A stretch of 64,000 nt of DNA from Peptoniphilus raoultii (GTDB taxonomy: Bacteria; Bacillota; Clostridia; Tissierellales; Peptoniphilaceae): the NCBI RefSeq assembly GCF_900099555.1, contig NZ_FMWM01000002.1:1175629-1239628 (forward strand). Direction: 5' to 3'. The number at the start of each line of letters is the position of its first letter. Position 1 is the stretch's first letter. A program made the position numbers and the translations under genes. The notes under the pieces were generated by a model, which was not told where the DNA came from, did not search any database, and was given only the letters and a program-made list of their open reading frames with translations. Below, in pieces: positions 47,003-55,028 of this stretch.

Positions 47003-47378
47003 TTATATATCCTCCTTAATTTCATTTTTTAATATTCTTCAATTTCATAATCTAAAAAATTCTCAAATTATAAGCAAAATATCTGTTTTTACGTTTTGTC
47101 CATTCTTCATTTTTTAAAATATACTTTTACTAATATTCGCTTTTTGTCATATCTAAATCTATTAGTTTTTTAAATAATCTTTTATACCTAAAAGTTCTCA
47201 ATATACACTATAACGAAGACTTATATTTATTATATTATACCATTAAATGTCAGTTTAATATAAAACGTTCTCTTTAAAAGAACATTTAAATTTATAAACA
47301 GTAGTATATTAACCCATATTCTCTAATAATTAATATTTATTGCCTATAATTTGCCAGACAGTGTCTGTTAAATTACAT
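47003..47378. other. Non-coding stretch upstream of the PARIS-like operon
   Basis: About 376 bp of A/T-rich sequence with stops in all frames. It should hold the promoter for the ATPase gene. The imperfect repeat GTTCTC..AAGAAC near 47267-47284 is the only structure I see. No coding remnant is supported. Confidence 0.4.
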
Positions 47379-47843
47379 CTAATTTATTCTATTTGAAATA
47401 ATTCTCACTACACCAACAACCTTATTAAAGGTCAGATCTCCAATATACTTATTTTCACTGAGATATACATCCCACAAAGATCTTAGATATGAATCTTCTT
47501 TTATGTCCTCGATTATTTCCTCAGAGTCTTTCATTATCTCCTGACTTCCTCTTTTTTCGGAAGTTCTTTCTATTGCTTCTTTTAAAATTTCATAATCTAT
47601 CTCATCTTTTTTCAGCTTGTAGAGAGTGTATAGGTCGTAGAAGTCTCTCATTCGTGTTGTTGTTATATTTCTTCTGATTATGGTTTCATATTTTTCTGCA
47701 AGAATTGTTTCTAATGGATATGCCATTATTTTTATATCTTATTTGCTAAAGATACATGGATAGATGTATTCTATTTCCCTTGGTATTGTTGCTTCTCCCG
47801 TTGTAAGGTCAAGTTTCATTGGATTTTTTACTCATTCCTATTT
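47379..47843 (-). pseudogene. AbiEii/AbiGii toxin, C-terminal fragment
   Basis: The minus strand reads NPMKLDLTTGEATIP, IEYIYPCIFSK, a TAA (47739-47741) and then PLETILAEKYETIIRRNITTTRMRDFYDLYTL (quoted in parts). This is the second half of the AbiEii nucleotidyltransferase toxin. Its N-terminal 23 codons lie 1 kb away at 48832-48903, beside the antitoxin gene. The middle, with the catalytic GS/D motif, is gone, replaced by an AraC-type gene. The toxin is dead. Confidence 0.75.
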
Positions 47844-47904
47844 TTACTAATAGCCATCAAAAGAGCACCTACCATTTTGATAGATGCCGTTAAACAAATT
47901 TAAA

Positions 47905-48753
47905 TTATTCTTTTACTATAGGAACCCATAATTCCATTTTATAATCTTCTGAATTAGGGTCTCCATCTCCATATACTTCAAAATCGGGACTTTCATCATG
48001 TCTATATCCTTCTTTTGGGAAGAAATATGAAATAATATACTTCCATCCTTCGTGAATACACTTTGGTATAGGTCCTTGTAAGCTTACAATAGCATACTCT
48101 TTTTCAGGAATGCTAAGCGTATCCAAACCTAACCTCTTAGCTTTTACTTCATCCGTTAAATCAAAACCAGCTAAGTATATAAATGAATCTTCTTCATCCA
48201 TTATATAGTCATATCCTACGCCAAAGATTTGACCATTACCAAACTCTTCAAATTTTTCTCTTGGTACTTTTTCAACTAGTCTATCCCAAACTTTTGGGAA
48301 ATTTGAACTCTTAGTTACATCAGATTTAATACCAGCTACTTTAAACGCTTTCTTTTTCTCAATTTTAATATCCATTTGATTTCCTCCTTGAACTGAAATA
48401 GAAAAGTATATTCTTGGAAAATATTGATATTTTGCTCCTTTTTTTACTTGATCTGGAGTTAGCTTATGAAAACTTTTAAAGGCTAAAGCAAAAGAATCCT
48501 GAGAATTATATCCATATTTTATTGCGATATCTATAATTCTTTTATCTGAATTTTTTAAATCAATTGCAGCATTTGTCATCTTTCTTAATCTTATATATTC
48601 AGATAATGAATATCCTGATATGATTGAAAATATTCTTGAAAACATTGGAAATGAATATCCTGTTATCCGTGTTATTTCTTTTTCATCAAGTTCATTAGTT
48701 AAGTTATCTTCAATATAGTCTATTGCTAAGTTAAAAGATTTCATTATATCCAT
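47905..48753 (-). CDS. AraC-family regulator with GyrI-like effector-binding domain
   Basis: A 282-residue protein. The first 100 residues form two AraC-type HTH motifs (EKEITRITGYSFPMFSRIFS and IDIAIKYGYNSQDSFALAFKS, quoted in parts). Residues about 125-282 are a GyrI-like/AraC effector-binding domain for small ligands. AAAGGTGGTAGAAAT sets the ATG at 48753, not the upstream ATG at 48771. It sits inside a split abiEii gene, so it came with an insertion. Such regulators often control drug efflux. Confidence 0.85.
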   Translation of the reverse strand: MDIMKSFNLAIDYIEDNLTNELDEKEITRITGYSFPMFSRIFSIISGYSLSEYIRLRKMTNAAIDLKNSDKRIIDIAIKYGYNSQDSFALAFKSFHKLTPDQVKKGAKYQYFPRIYFSISVQGGNQMDIKIEKKKAFKVAGIKSDVTKSSNFPKVWDRLVEKVPREKFEEFGNGQIFGVGYDYIMDEEDSFIYLAGFDLTDEVKAKRLGLDTLSIPEKEYAIVSLQGPIPKCIHEGWKYIISYFFPKEGYRHDESPDFEVYGDGDPNSEDYKMELWVPIVKE

Positions 48754-48831
48754 ATTTCTACCACCTTTCATTTAAATTGTACAAGGATTTATTAAATTAT
48801 ACCCGATAATGCTAATACAAATATTATAGCA

Positions 48832-48903
48832 TCACATGTTTATACTATTTTTCTTCTTTGCCAGACTTCTTATCCTGCCCTTTATACTCTCGATATTAAT
48901 CAC
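48832..48903 (-). pseudogene. AbiEii toxin, N-terminal fragment
   Basis: A GTG overlapping the antitoxin stop (GTGA) begins MINIESIKGRIRSLAKKKNSINM and stops. IKGRIR.LAKKKN is the typical AbiEii N-terminus, and the overlap with abiEi is the usual AbiE operon layout. The remainder is found at 47379-47843. Confidence 0.65.
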
Positions 48904-49487
48904 GATAATACCTCCATATACTTTCTAATTTCATCTTCTATTTTAAATAGTCTACTGTATTTTATGAGTCGTCTTAGATTTTTATTTGGTGATTTAAAAT
49001 ATATTTTTATGGCTTCTGTGAAAATCTGTTTATCTATTTTTTCGCTGTCGATTATGATGTCGCAAATTGTTCGATCCATATCATAAACTGGGATAAAATT
49101 GCCTTGTGGTGATTTTATTTCTGTCATTCCTATGTCGTATAAAACTTTTTTTACATAGTGAACTTGTAGATCTTCATATCTTTTTTTGATATGGCTTGCA
49201 TTATAGCCTTGGGGTACAGATATATGAAATACATTTGGGGTCCTGTCGGATAGGTCGTGGAGGTATAGGGCTGTTTGATGGGAAAATGTTATTCTGTTGC
49301 TATTTGATGATATTAGAACAAAATCGTCTATTACTTTTCCTTTTAATTGATATAGTCCTGGTCTTAATCTTTCTAATTGTCCGCTTTTTGTTAATTCTGA
49401 TAGATTATGCCTGCTATATCCAAGGTCTTCTGCTTCTTTATTAGTGATTATTAAATTTTCTTGTATATATTCTTTAAGTATATTCAT
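48900..49487 (-). CDS. AbiEi-family antitoxin
   Basis: A 195-residue type IV antitoxin/transcriptional repressor. The N-terminal winged helix reads ITNKEAEDLGYSRHNLSEL and GQLERLRPGLYQL. The middle, ISPQGNF-like (here ISVPQGY, then TEIKSPQGNFIPVYDMDRTICDI), matches the AbiEi C-terminal domain (quoted in parts). It would autoregulate the abiE operon and block AbiEii. The partner toxin is destroyed, so the antitoxin is an orphan. GAAGGAAG precedes the ATG. Confidence 0.85.
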   Translation of the reverse strand: MNILKEYIQENLIITNKEAEDLGYSRHNLSELTKSGQLERLRPGLYQLKGKVIDDFVLISSNSNRITFSHQTALYLHDLSDRTPNVFHISVPQGYNASHIKKRYEDLQVHYVKKVLYDIGMTEIKSPQGNFIPVYDMDRTICDIIIDSEKIDKQIFTEAIKIYFKSPNKNLRRLIKYSRLFKIEDEIRKYMEVLS

Positions 49488-49608
49488 AGTCTGCTTCCTT
49501 CATTTACGCTTTTATTATATGTTATAAAAGCGAATATGTAAAGCTTGGTTGTGGATATTTTATTATATTGAAAAGGATGTAACGAATCCTTACTACATTC
49601 AATGAAAA

Positions 49609-49633
49609 AAGAGCAGCCTTTTAAGCTACTCTT
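49609..49633 (-). terminator. Hairpin terminator
   Basis: AAGAGCAGC (49609-49617) pairs with GCTACTCTT (49625-49633). Six T follow on the minus strand. It ends the decayed frame upstream (49650-49800). Confidence 0.65.
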
Positions 49634-49639
49634 GTAGAA

Positions 49640-49945
49640 AGTACAAAATGAGTTAATTATATTTTTTGTGTTTCCTCATACTAGTCTTAAAACTACTCTT
49701 ACGTCCATGTAGTTTTTTTAAGTCTTTTTGACGTATCCTTCTTCATCTTTATCAAAGACAAAATGCTTGTAAAACTGCTTAAAATGCAAGATTTCTAAAT
49801 TTATATCTTTTGTATCAACGCTATGGTCTCCACGTGGCTTGAGAGGATAGAATGAATGTCATTTGAGTGTGTCCGTTCTCGGGAACATATCCACTGCGTT
49901 TTTGGAGCTATCGGTAGACGGGAACATATCAATACACCTCATGGA
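49640..49945 (-). other. Decayed region with direct 12-bp repeats, possible former integration site
   Basis: The minus strand holds broken frames (LHFKQFYKHFVFDKDEEGY, then in a shifted frame DLKKLHGRKSSFKTSMRKHKK) that I do not recognise. Nearer 49945 a short frame reads MRCIDMFPSTDSSKNAVDMFPRTD. The 12-mer CGGGAACATATC occurs twice (49880-49891 and 49919-49930). AVDMFPRT resembles the C-terminus of RumA/RlmD-type 23S rRNA uracil methyltransferases, a known insertion target of integrative elements. Interpretation is tentative. Confidence 0.35.
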
Positions 49946-49948
49946 TTA

Positions 49949-50641
49949 TTATTTTAGAATGGATTTTAAGTAATCTAATAAATCTGATTTAGTTAGAGGC
50001 TCTGCATGACTTAAAATACAATACTTACAGTCGAAACTTTCTATCAAATTTGTTAATGACATTAATTTTTCTTTATCCATATACCCATCATTGTAGAAAT
50101 CCTCGCTTGTTGAATCTCCCAAGAACAATATTTTTTCCTCAGGAATATAGATAAGCACCGTATCTTCCGAATGGGGTGAAACCGTATGAAAAATCATTGC
50201 GGTTATTCCACCGAGATTAAGGGTAAGCTCTTTTTCAAATTGGATATCCGATAGAACGGCAATAATTCTTTTATTATCTACATATTCTCTAGCTAGGCAC
50301 TCATCATCATTTATCAAAAATTTTATATATGCACTGTCAGATAGTTTGGCTCTTTCCTGTTTCAAAAACTCGTTGGTTTTATGGTGTGCAATGGACAATC
50401 CGTGAATTTTATGCATTCCAAAGGTATGGTCCCAGTGTCAATGAGTGATGACAGTAAAATCTGGCTTCTTTAGGTCCTCGATTTCTAGGGATTTATAAAA
50501 TTCATCAACATGGTCTGCTGAATTTCCTGCATCAATGGCAAGTGCAATTTTATCTCCATTTAAGTATGCCAACATAGGCCTATCAGTTTCTGGTTGATGT
50601 GGATAATAAAAGACCCTGCTAGTTATCTTTTTCAGTTCCAT
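49949..50641 (-). pseudogene. Metallo-beta-lactamase-fold hydrolase, single nonsense mutation
   Basis: A frame of about 230 codons is open except for one TGA at 50438-50440. The core zinc motif should read THWHWDH; here the first tryptophan codon is TGA, giving TH-stop-HWDH. Downstream ligands remain (HTVSPHSEDT, FLGDSTS, LSHAEP). GGTGGGATGGCAA places the ATG at 50641. It overlaps the cytidine-deaminase-like gene by 10 bp. Everything else is well preserved, so the mutation looks recent. Confidence 0.8.
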
Positions 50642-51021
50642 TTGCCATCCCACCTTTCTGGTAATAAATCTTTCAGCAACACTTCTTCCATTTCAGGTAA
50701 TACAATTTGGGTCTCTATATTTTGATTATCTATCTGTGCAATAAACTCTCTGCACCTTCCACATGGTGGAAGTATACTCCCATCTTCAAATACAGCGATA
50801 ATCCTTTTGATTGCAGTTTCATTGTTCTTTACCATTTCAGCAATAGCTGACTGTTCAGCGCATAAGCCAATAGAACAGGGCAAGTCAATGCATATTCCTG
50901 TAAAGATGTTACCGCTATTTGTCTCCAACGCGCACGCAACATGCCCTGAAGTTCCAAAGTTCCGTAACTTTTTATGATTAATTATACTGAAAGCAATTTG
51001 ATATAATTCTTGTTTATTCAT
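50632..51021 (-). CDS. Cytidine-deaminase-like protein
   Basis: A 129-residue zinc deaminase. The active site is LCAEQSAIAEM (C/H-A-E type, about 51-61) and PPCGRCREF (about 85-93). Size and motifs fit tetrameric cytidine deaminase or the blasticidin-S-deaminase-like group found in resistance islands. TTGGAGAAGAAA precedes the ATG at 51021. It lies between a broken metallo-hydrolase gene and a truncated phosphotransferase. A nucleoside-scavenging or detoxification role is possible. Confidence 0.82.
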   Translation of the reverse strand: MNKQELYQIAFSIINHKKLRNFGTSGHVACALETNSGNIFTGICIDLPCSIGLCAEQSAIAEMVKNNETAIKRIIAVFEDGSILPPCGRCREFIAQIDNQNIETQIVLPEMEEVLLKDLLPERWDGKWN

Positions 51022-51066
51022 TTTCTTCTCCAATATTATTTAGCTTAATAATACGTTATTCTTTTT

Positions 51067-51591
51067 TCAAAACACTAAGTTATTCAGTTCACCATCAAGA
51101 ACTTTTATAGTTTCATTTCTTTCCTTATCCTCTTGATTGTCATATAAAAGTTGTTCAATAAACTCCCATATATCTTCTAGTTTACGTCTAATATGATAGA
51201 ATAACAAAGCATCCGTATTGATTAAAAAATCTTTGTGTAATTTCAGGTATATGTTCATAAATACATCATAATATGGCTTATCAACAAAAAACATGAGATC
51301 AGCTTTTACTGGAGCCAATTTCAAGCCTTCCCAGTCAATTAGAACTAACTGCTCATCCCGTTGCATCAAGTTCCAATTATGAATATCTGTATGGCATAGG
51401 GCCATTTTAGGATTACTTCGTCTTAGAATCTCCGACAGTCCTTCAACTCTGTCAATAGATTGTTCAAGGGGTTTTATGTGTGCCCCAAGCAAGCATTTTA
51501 AGTCCATGGGAAGACTGGCGCATTCTTTACGCAATACTTGTTTTAGCTGTTTCAGAAATGGCAAACTAAAATCTTCCCTAATTAGTTGCAC
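51067..51591 (-). pseudogene. Aminoglycoside/spectinomycin phosphotransferase-family protein, N-terminally truncated
   Basis: A 174-residue frame with the APH kinase motifs CHTDIHNWNLM (Brenner-type catalytic loop) and LIDWEGLKLAP (metal-binding aspartate). Family members are about 300 residues; the nucleotide-binding N-lobe is missing and no matching frame lies upstream. It is therefore probably inactive. Its place downstream of an erm(A)/TR-type gene matches, as I recall, spectinomycin phosphotransferase genes in streptococcal erm(TR) elements. The specific substrate is not proven. Confidence 0.65.
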
Positions 51592-51762
51592 ATATACCTA
51601 CTATATCAATAAATTTTGAGTTATCATTGACTATATTAGTTGCTATTATCAGAATAGTCGTCGATAACTATATTTTCGTGCAAATATGCAAATAAGTAAA
51701 ATGATAGTTATGTTATATCATAATAATTGAAAATAATAGAATGCATTTTTCAATGTAATAAG

Positions 51763-51797
51763 ATTAAGCGTTCTCTTAAAGTTAGAGAACGCTTAAT
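51763..51797 (-). terminator. Perfect 13-bp hairpin after erm
   Basis: ATTAAGCGTTCTC (51763-51775) pairs exactly with GAGAACGCTTAAT (51785-51797), 11 bp beyond the erm stop. It lacks a long T-run but is strong enough to stop or protect the transcript. Confidence 0.65.
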
Positions 51798-51807
51798 TAT
51801 TTTTAAT

Positions 51808-52539
51808 TTATTGAAATAATTTGTAACTATTGAAAACAGACAAAAATTGTTCATTGGATAATTTATCAAGATCAGTAATATTCGCATGCTTCAGCACCTG
51901 TCTTAATTGATTTTTAGTAAAAAGAACATGATATTCCCTGTTTACCCATTTATAAACGAAAAATCTATACTTTTTGTAGTCCTTCTTTAAAATAAATGGT
52001 TTATGCCTTTCAAGTACAATCAATACAGAATCTACATTAGGCTTAGGGTGAAAATATGCTCGTGGCACTTTTTTAAGAATTTTTATATCCATTTCCACCA
52101 TTAACAGCAAACCTAAAGCTCGTTGGGTATTTTGCAACCTTTTAGCAAATCCCCTCTCTACAATAAGGTAGCTATATTTCGCTTGACTATCAAAAGCAAT
52201 CTTTTTTACAATATCAGTACTAATATTGTAGGGAATATTACCAAATATTTTATAGTCTGTATTTTTAGGAAAGCTAAACTTCAAAATATCCTCATGAATA
52301 ACTTTTATATTCTGAAAAGGTTCAACTGCTTTTTTCGTGGCATGACATAAACCTTCATCAATCTCTATAGCATTCACCCGTTGACTCATTTCCACAAGTT
52401 CCTTGGTAAAATGTCCTTTTCCTGACCCAATTTCTATTATTTTATCTTGTTTATTGATATTCGTATATTTTAATATTTCCTTTACATGCTTTTTAGATGT
52501 AATGAAATTTTGCGTATTTTTCGGGTTTTTCTGTTTCAT
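51808..52539 (-). CDS. erm(A): 23S rRNA (adenine-2058 N6) methyltransferase, Erm(A)/Erm(TR) class
   Basis: A 243-residue SAM-dependent methylase that modifies A2058 of 23S rRNA and gives macrolide-lincosamide-streptogramin B resistance in its family. Motifs: [23 protein letters not shown] (SAM motif I), [10 protein letters not shown] (motif IV N-P-Y) and FHPKPNVDS. From memory the sequence is closest to the Erm(A) subclass TR, about 80% like staphylococcal Erm(A). AAGGAGAAGG precedes the ATG. Two leader peptides and pairing arms upstream show translational attenuation. Confidence 0.93.
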   Translation of the reverse strand: MKQKNPKNTQNFITSKKHVKEILKYTNINKQDKIIEIGSGKGHFTKELVEMSQRVNAIEIDEGLCHATKKAVEPFQNIKVIHEDILKFSFPKNTDYKIFGNIPYNISTDIVKKIAFDSQAKYSYLIVERGFAKRLQNTQRALGLLLMVEMDIKILKKVPRAYFHPKPNVDSVLIVLERHKPFILKKDYKKYRFFVYKWVNREYHVLFTKNQLRQVLKHANITDLDKLSNEQFLSVFNSYKLFQ

Positions 52540-52558
52540 TATAACCTTCTCCTTGCCG

Positions 52559-52592
52559 GTTATAATGAACTAATCTTAAGAGCTCATTATAA
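52559..52592 (-). promoter_or_regulatory. Attenuator arms before erm
   Basis: TTATAATGAAC pairs with AGCTCATTATAA around TAATCTTAAG. The stem lies between leader peptide 2 and the erm ribosome site. Stalling in the leader should free the start region; mechanism is inferred from Erm(A)/(C) knowledge. Confidence 0.6.
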
Positions 52593-52596
52593 CCAA

Positions 52597-52656
52597 TTAT
52601 TTTTGGTTTGGTTGATAATTAAATCTCTCAATAACAAATATAGAAAACATACCCAT
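52597..52656 (-). CDS. erm leader peptide 2 (19 residues)
   Basis: AAAGGAGGTAAAGGT followed by MGMFSIFVIERFNYQPNQK. The I-F-V-I core is the ribosome-stalling sequence of Erm leader peptides. A macrolide-bound ribosome stalling here would open the erm start site. Confidence 0.88.
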   Translation of the reverse strand: MGMFSIFVIERFNYQPNQK

Positions 52657-52682
52657 ACCTTTACCTCCTTTAATTTTTTTCA

Positions 52683-52730
52683 TTATAAATGAGATAAAGT
52701 AATATCTACTACTGCAATACATGTACACAT
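52683..52730 (-). CDS. erm leader peptide 1 (15 residues)
   Basis: AAGGAGGAGTTAAAT followed by MCTCIAVVDITLSHL and TAA. I-A-V-V is the stalling core of the first Erm(A) leader. It is the first of two tandem leaders, as in erm(A). Confidence 0.85.
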   Translation of the reverse strand: MCTCIAVVDITLSHL

Positions 52731-52754
52731 ATTTAACTCCTCCTTATGCAACTG

Positions 52755-52783
52755 ATTATATCACTTTTAATTTCTCTATTCAA
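52755..52783 (-). promoter_or_regulatory. erm promoter
   Basis: TTGAAT (-35, 52778-52783), 17-bp spacer and TATAAT (-10, 52755-52760) on the minus strand, 25 bp before leader peptide 1. Confidence 0.8.
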
Positions 52784-52799
52784 TAAAGTTCTGTGCTAA

Positions 52800-53047
52800 T
52801 CTACCTCACCCTATGGATTTTTAATACCGAAACATCAAATGTCATCTGTCAAATGCCCTATTTAAAAGGGTCAAAAAACGGTATTTTTTAGCCTGTTTTT
52901 GACCCAATTTTCGTACTCAAACCACTACATGTTGTGGTTGACTCCTATTATTCCTTGTCCAAACCACAATACGTCATCAGAATTGCTGCTTCAACGTGGT
53001 TCGCATTGTTAAGAGGCGTGTCGGGTGCTGTTAGTTATATTGTATAT
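52800..53047. other. Gene-free segment between erm and the recombinases
   Basis: About 250 bp without a frame. It is slightly richer in G+C than the flanks, with repeated words (AACCAC, GTGGTT). Being next to the last recombinase gene, it may include the element's attachment end or the junction of the erm cassette. No att core could be fixed. Confidence 0.35.
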
Positions 53048-54622
53048 TTACTTTTTATCCTTGTCAATTTCAACCTCAAGTCCAGATTTAAACACTACTT
53101 TTAAATTTTCTTCATAAATTACTATCTTATCTATAAGTTTCCTCACCAATTCTTCATCATAACTTTCTATTTCTAATTCTTGATTGTCTAAAAACTCTTC
53201 TAATTCCTTTAGCCTGCTTTGTTCATTCTTCTCTTCCGCCATTTCAAGGAGTATCTTTTCTTTTTCATTTCTTAACTCTTCCACCCTTTCTACAAGGTCT
53301 GTGTAATCTTTCTTGGCATTAGCTACTTTTAAAAGCTCTTCTTGCACTTTCAACATTTCTTTATCTATTTCTTCTATCTGGCCACTTCCATCACCTGTGA
53401 TGGCTTTTTCTATATTTTCTTTTATTATTTCTTTTAATTCATTGCTTTCAGATATAAGCTGATTGATGGCTTTTACAACTGCTTCTTGTAGGTCGTCTTC
53501 TTTAATAGTTCTTGCATGGCAGGCATCTGGTCCATGGGTTACTCTTGTGCAACATCTCCAAACAGTATATTTCTTTCCCCTGTTATTCCAAGCAATTCTT
53601 CTGTAAATATCCCCACATTCAGAGCAATAGACAATGCTTGAAAGTGCGTATTTGCTGGAATAAATTCTTCTTTTCCCTTTGCCACTTACCATATTAGATC
53701 GTCTGTACATTTCTTCTCCAACTCGCATGAAGATTTCTTTTGGTATGATGGCTTCATGGCTATTTTCTACATAATATTGAGGTGCTATTCCATCATTCTT
53801 TACCCTTTTCTTATTTAGAAAATCTACGGTGTATGTTTTTTGTAAGAGGGCATCCCCCATATATTTCTCATTAGTTAATATTTGATTGAGGTTCGATACA
53901 TGCCACTTCTTATTTCCTGCTCCATTTACTATCTTGTCTTTTTCAAGTCCTACCTTTATATCTCGTAGGCTTGCTCCTTCCAAGTATTCTCTGTAGATCC
54001 TTTTTATAATTTTTGCTTCTTCAGGAACTATGACAAGTTTTCCGTCTTCGTCTTTTGTGTAGCCTAAAAACCTATTATGATTTACTTGGACTTGCCCTTG
54101 TTGAAATCTATATTGAAATCCTAACTTTACATTTTGTGATAAGGACTGACTTTCCTGTTGTGCAAGAGATGCCATAATGGTAAGGAGAACTTCTCCCTTG
54201 GCATCCATGGTGTTGATGTTTTCTTTTTCAAAATAGACTGGGATGTTGTTTTCTTTTAGTTTACGAATATATTTTAAGCAGTCTAGGGTGTTTCTGGCAA
54301 ACCTCGATATGGATTTAGTAATGATGTAGTCAATATTTCCTTCCATGGCTTCTTCAATCATTTTATTAAAGCCAGCTCTTTTCTTAGTATATGTTCCACT
54401 GATTCCTTCATCAGAAAAAACTCCTGCAAATTCCCAATCTGGATTTCTCTTAATATAATTTGTGTAGTGGTCTATTTGAGTGTCATAAGAAGTTGCCTGT
54501 TCATCGCTGTCTGTCGATACCCTTGCATAGGCAGCGACTCTAAGCTTTTTCTTTTCTGATTCCTTGATGGAATTTCCTTTTTTCTTCTTCGCTGGTATGA
54601 CTATGACCTTGCTATTCATCAT
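53048..54622 (-). CDS. Large serine recombinase
   Basis: A 524-residue recombinase. The N-terminal resolvase domain has [20 protein letters not shown] with the catalytic serine, then [11 protein letters not shown] and [11 protein letters not shown]. The middle recombinase domain and a zinc ribbon (CSECGD ... [14 protein letters not shown]) follow, then a coiled coil near 410-470. It should catalyse site-specific integration or excision. GAGGTGATAG precedes ATGATG. It overlaps the preceding small gene by 11 bp. Confidence 0.92.
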   Translation of the reverse strand: MMNSKVIVIPAKKKKGNSIKESEKKKLRVAAYARVSTDSDEQATSYDTQIDHYTNYIKRNPDWEFAGVFSDEGISGTYTKKRAGFNKMIEEAMEGNIDYIITKSISRFARNTLDCLKYIRKLKENNIPVYFEKENINTMDAKGEVLLTIMASLAQQESQSLSQNVKLGFQYRFQQGQVQVNHNRFLGYTKDEDGKLVIVPEEAKIIKRIYREYLEGASLRDIKVGLEKDKIVNGAGNKKWHVSNLNQILTNEKYMGDALLQKTYTVDFLNKKRVKNDGIAPQYYVENSHEAIIPKEIFMRVGEEMYRRSNMVSGKGKRRIYSSKYALSSIVYCSECGDIYRRIAWNNRGKKYTVWRCCTRVTHGPDACHARTIKEDDLQEAVVKAINQLISESNELKEIIKENIEKAITGDGSGQIEEIDKEMLKVQEELLKVANAKKDYTDLVERVEELRNEKEKILLEMAEEKNEQSRLKELEEFLDNQELEIESYDEELVRKLIDKIVIYEENLKVVFKSGLEVEIDKDKK

Positions 54623-55028
54623 CTATCACCTCGATTAAATTGTACTTATAACTCGCTCTCTCAAAAGGATCTAGTGGTAGAACTCCTTCTTCTCTATATC
54701 TAAACTTGCAGGGAATTTTAATAATCTCTTCTTCCTTTTCCCAAACTCGTCCCATGGCCACTGCCCTTTTCTTTAACATTTGACCTGCCTTTTCAAAGCT
54801 TTCTCCATCTATTATCTTAGGATAGATTTCATTTCCTAAATACTTTTTATTGGTTAAGATTCTTTTGACACTGGAGTTGTTTTTCTTTAGTCCAGCAAGG
54901 TCTGCCGACTTTATAAGAGCATTTCCATCAAGATAATTTTTAAAGATTTTTCTTATATTCTCGGCTTCTGTTTCTTGAACTTCTAATCTTCCGTCTCTTA
55001 TCGTATAGCCATAGCATAACCTAGACAT
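54612..55028 (-). CDS. Short recombinase-domain protein
   Basis: A 138-residue protein starting [20 protein letters not shown], which matches the start of the 'recombinase' domain of large serine recombinases but lacks the catalytic resolvase part. [23 protein letters not shown] is the usual follow-on (quoted in parts). It is wedged between and overlaps two full recombinase genes by 8-11 bp, so it is likely a co-translated accessory subunit. This three-gene arrangement is known in some integrative elements. Confidence 0.85.
   Translation of the reverse strand: MSRLCYGYTIRDGRLEVQETEAENIRKIFKNYLDGNALIKSADLAGLKKNNSSVKRILTNKKYLGNEIYPKIIDGESFEKAGQMLKKRAVAMGRVWEKEEEIIKIPCKFRYREEGVLPLDPFERASYKYNLIEVIDDE

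Noticed and set aside
50438..50440. TGA in place of tryptophan as evidence for a UGA=Trp code
   Set aside because: Genes such as mutS, mutL and recombinases end at TGA or avoid it normally, and other pseudogenes also have TAA and TAG stops. A single TGA is better read as mutation.
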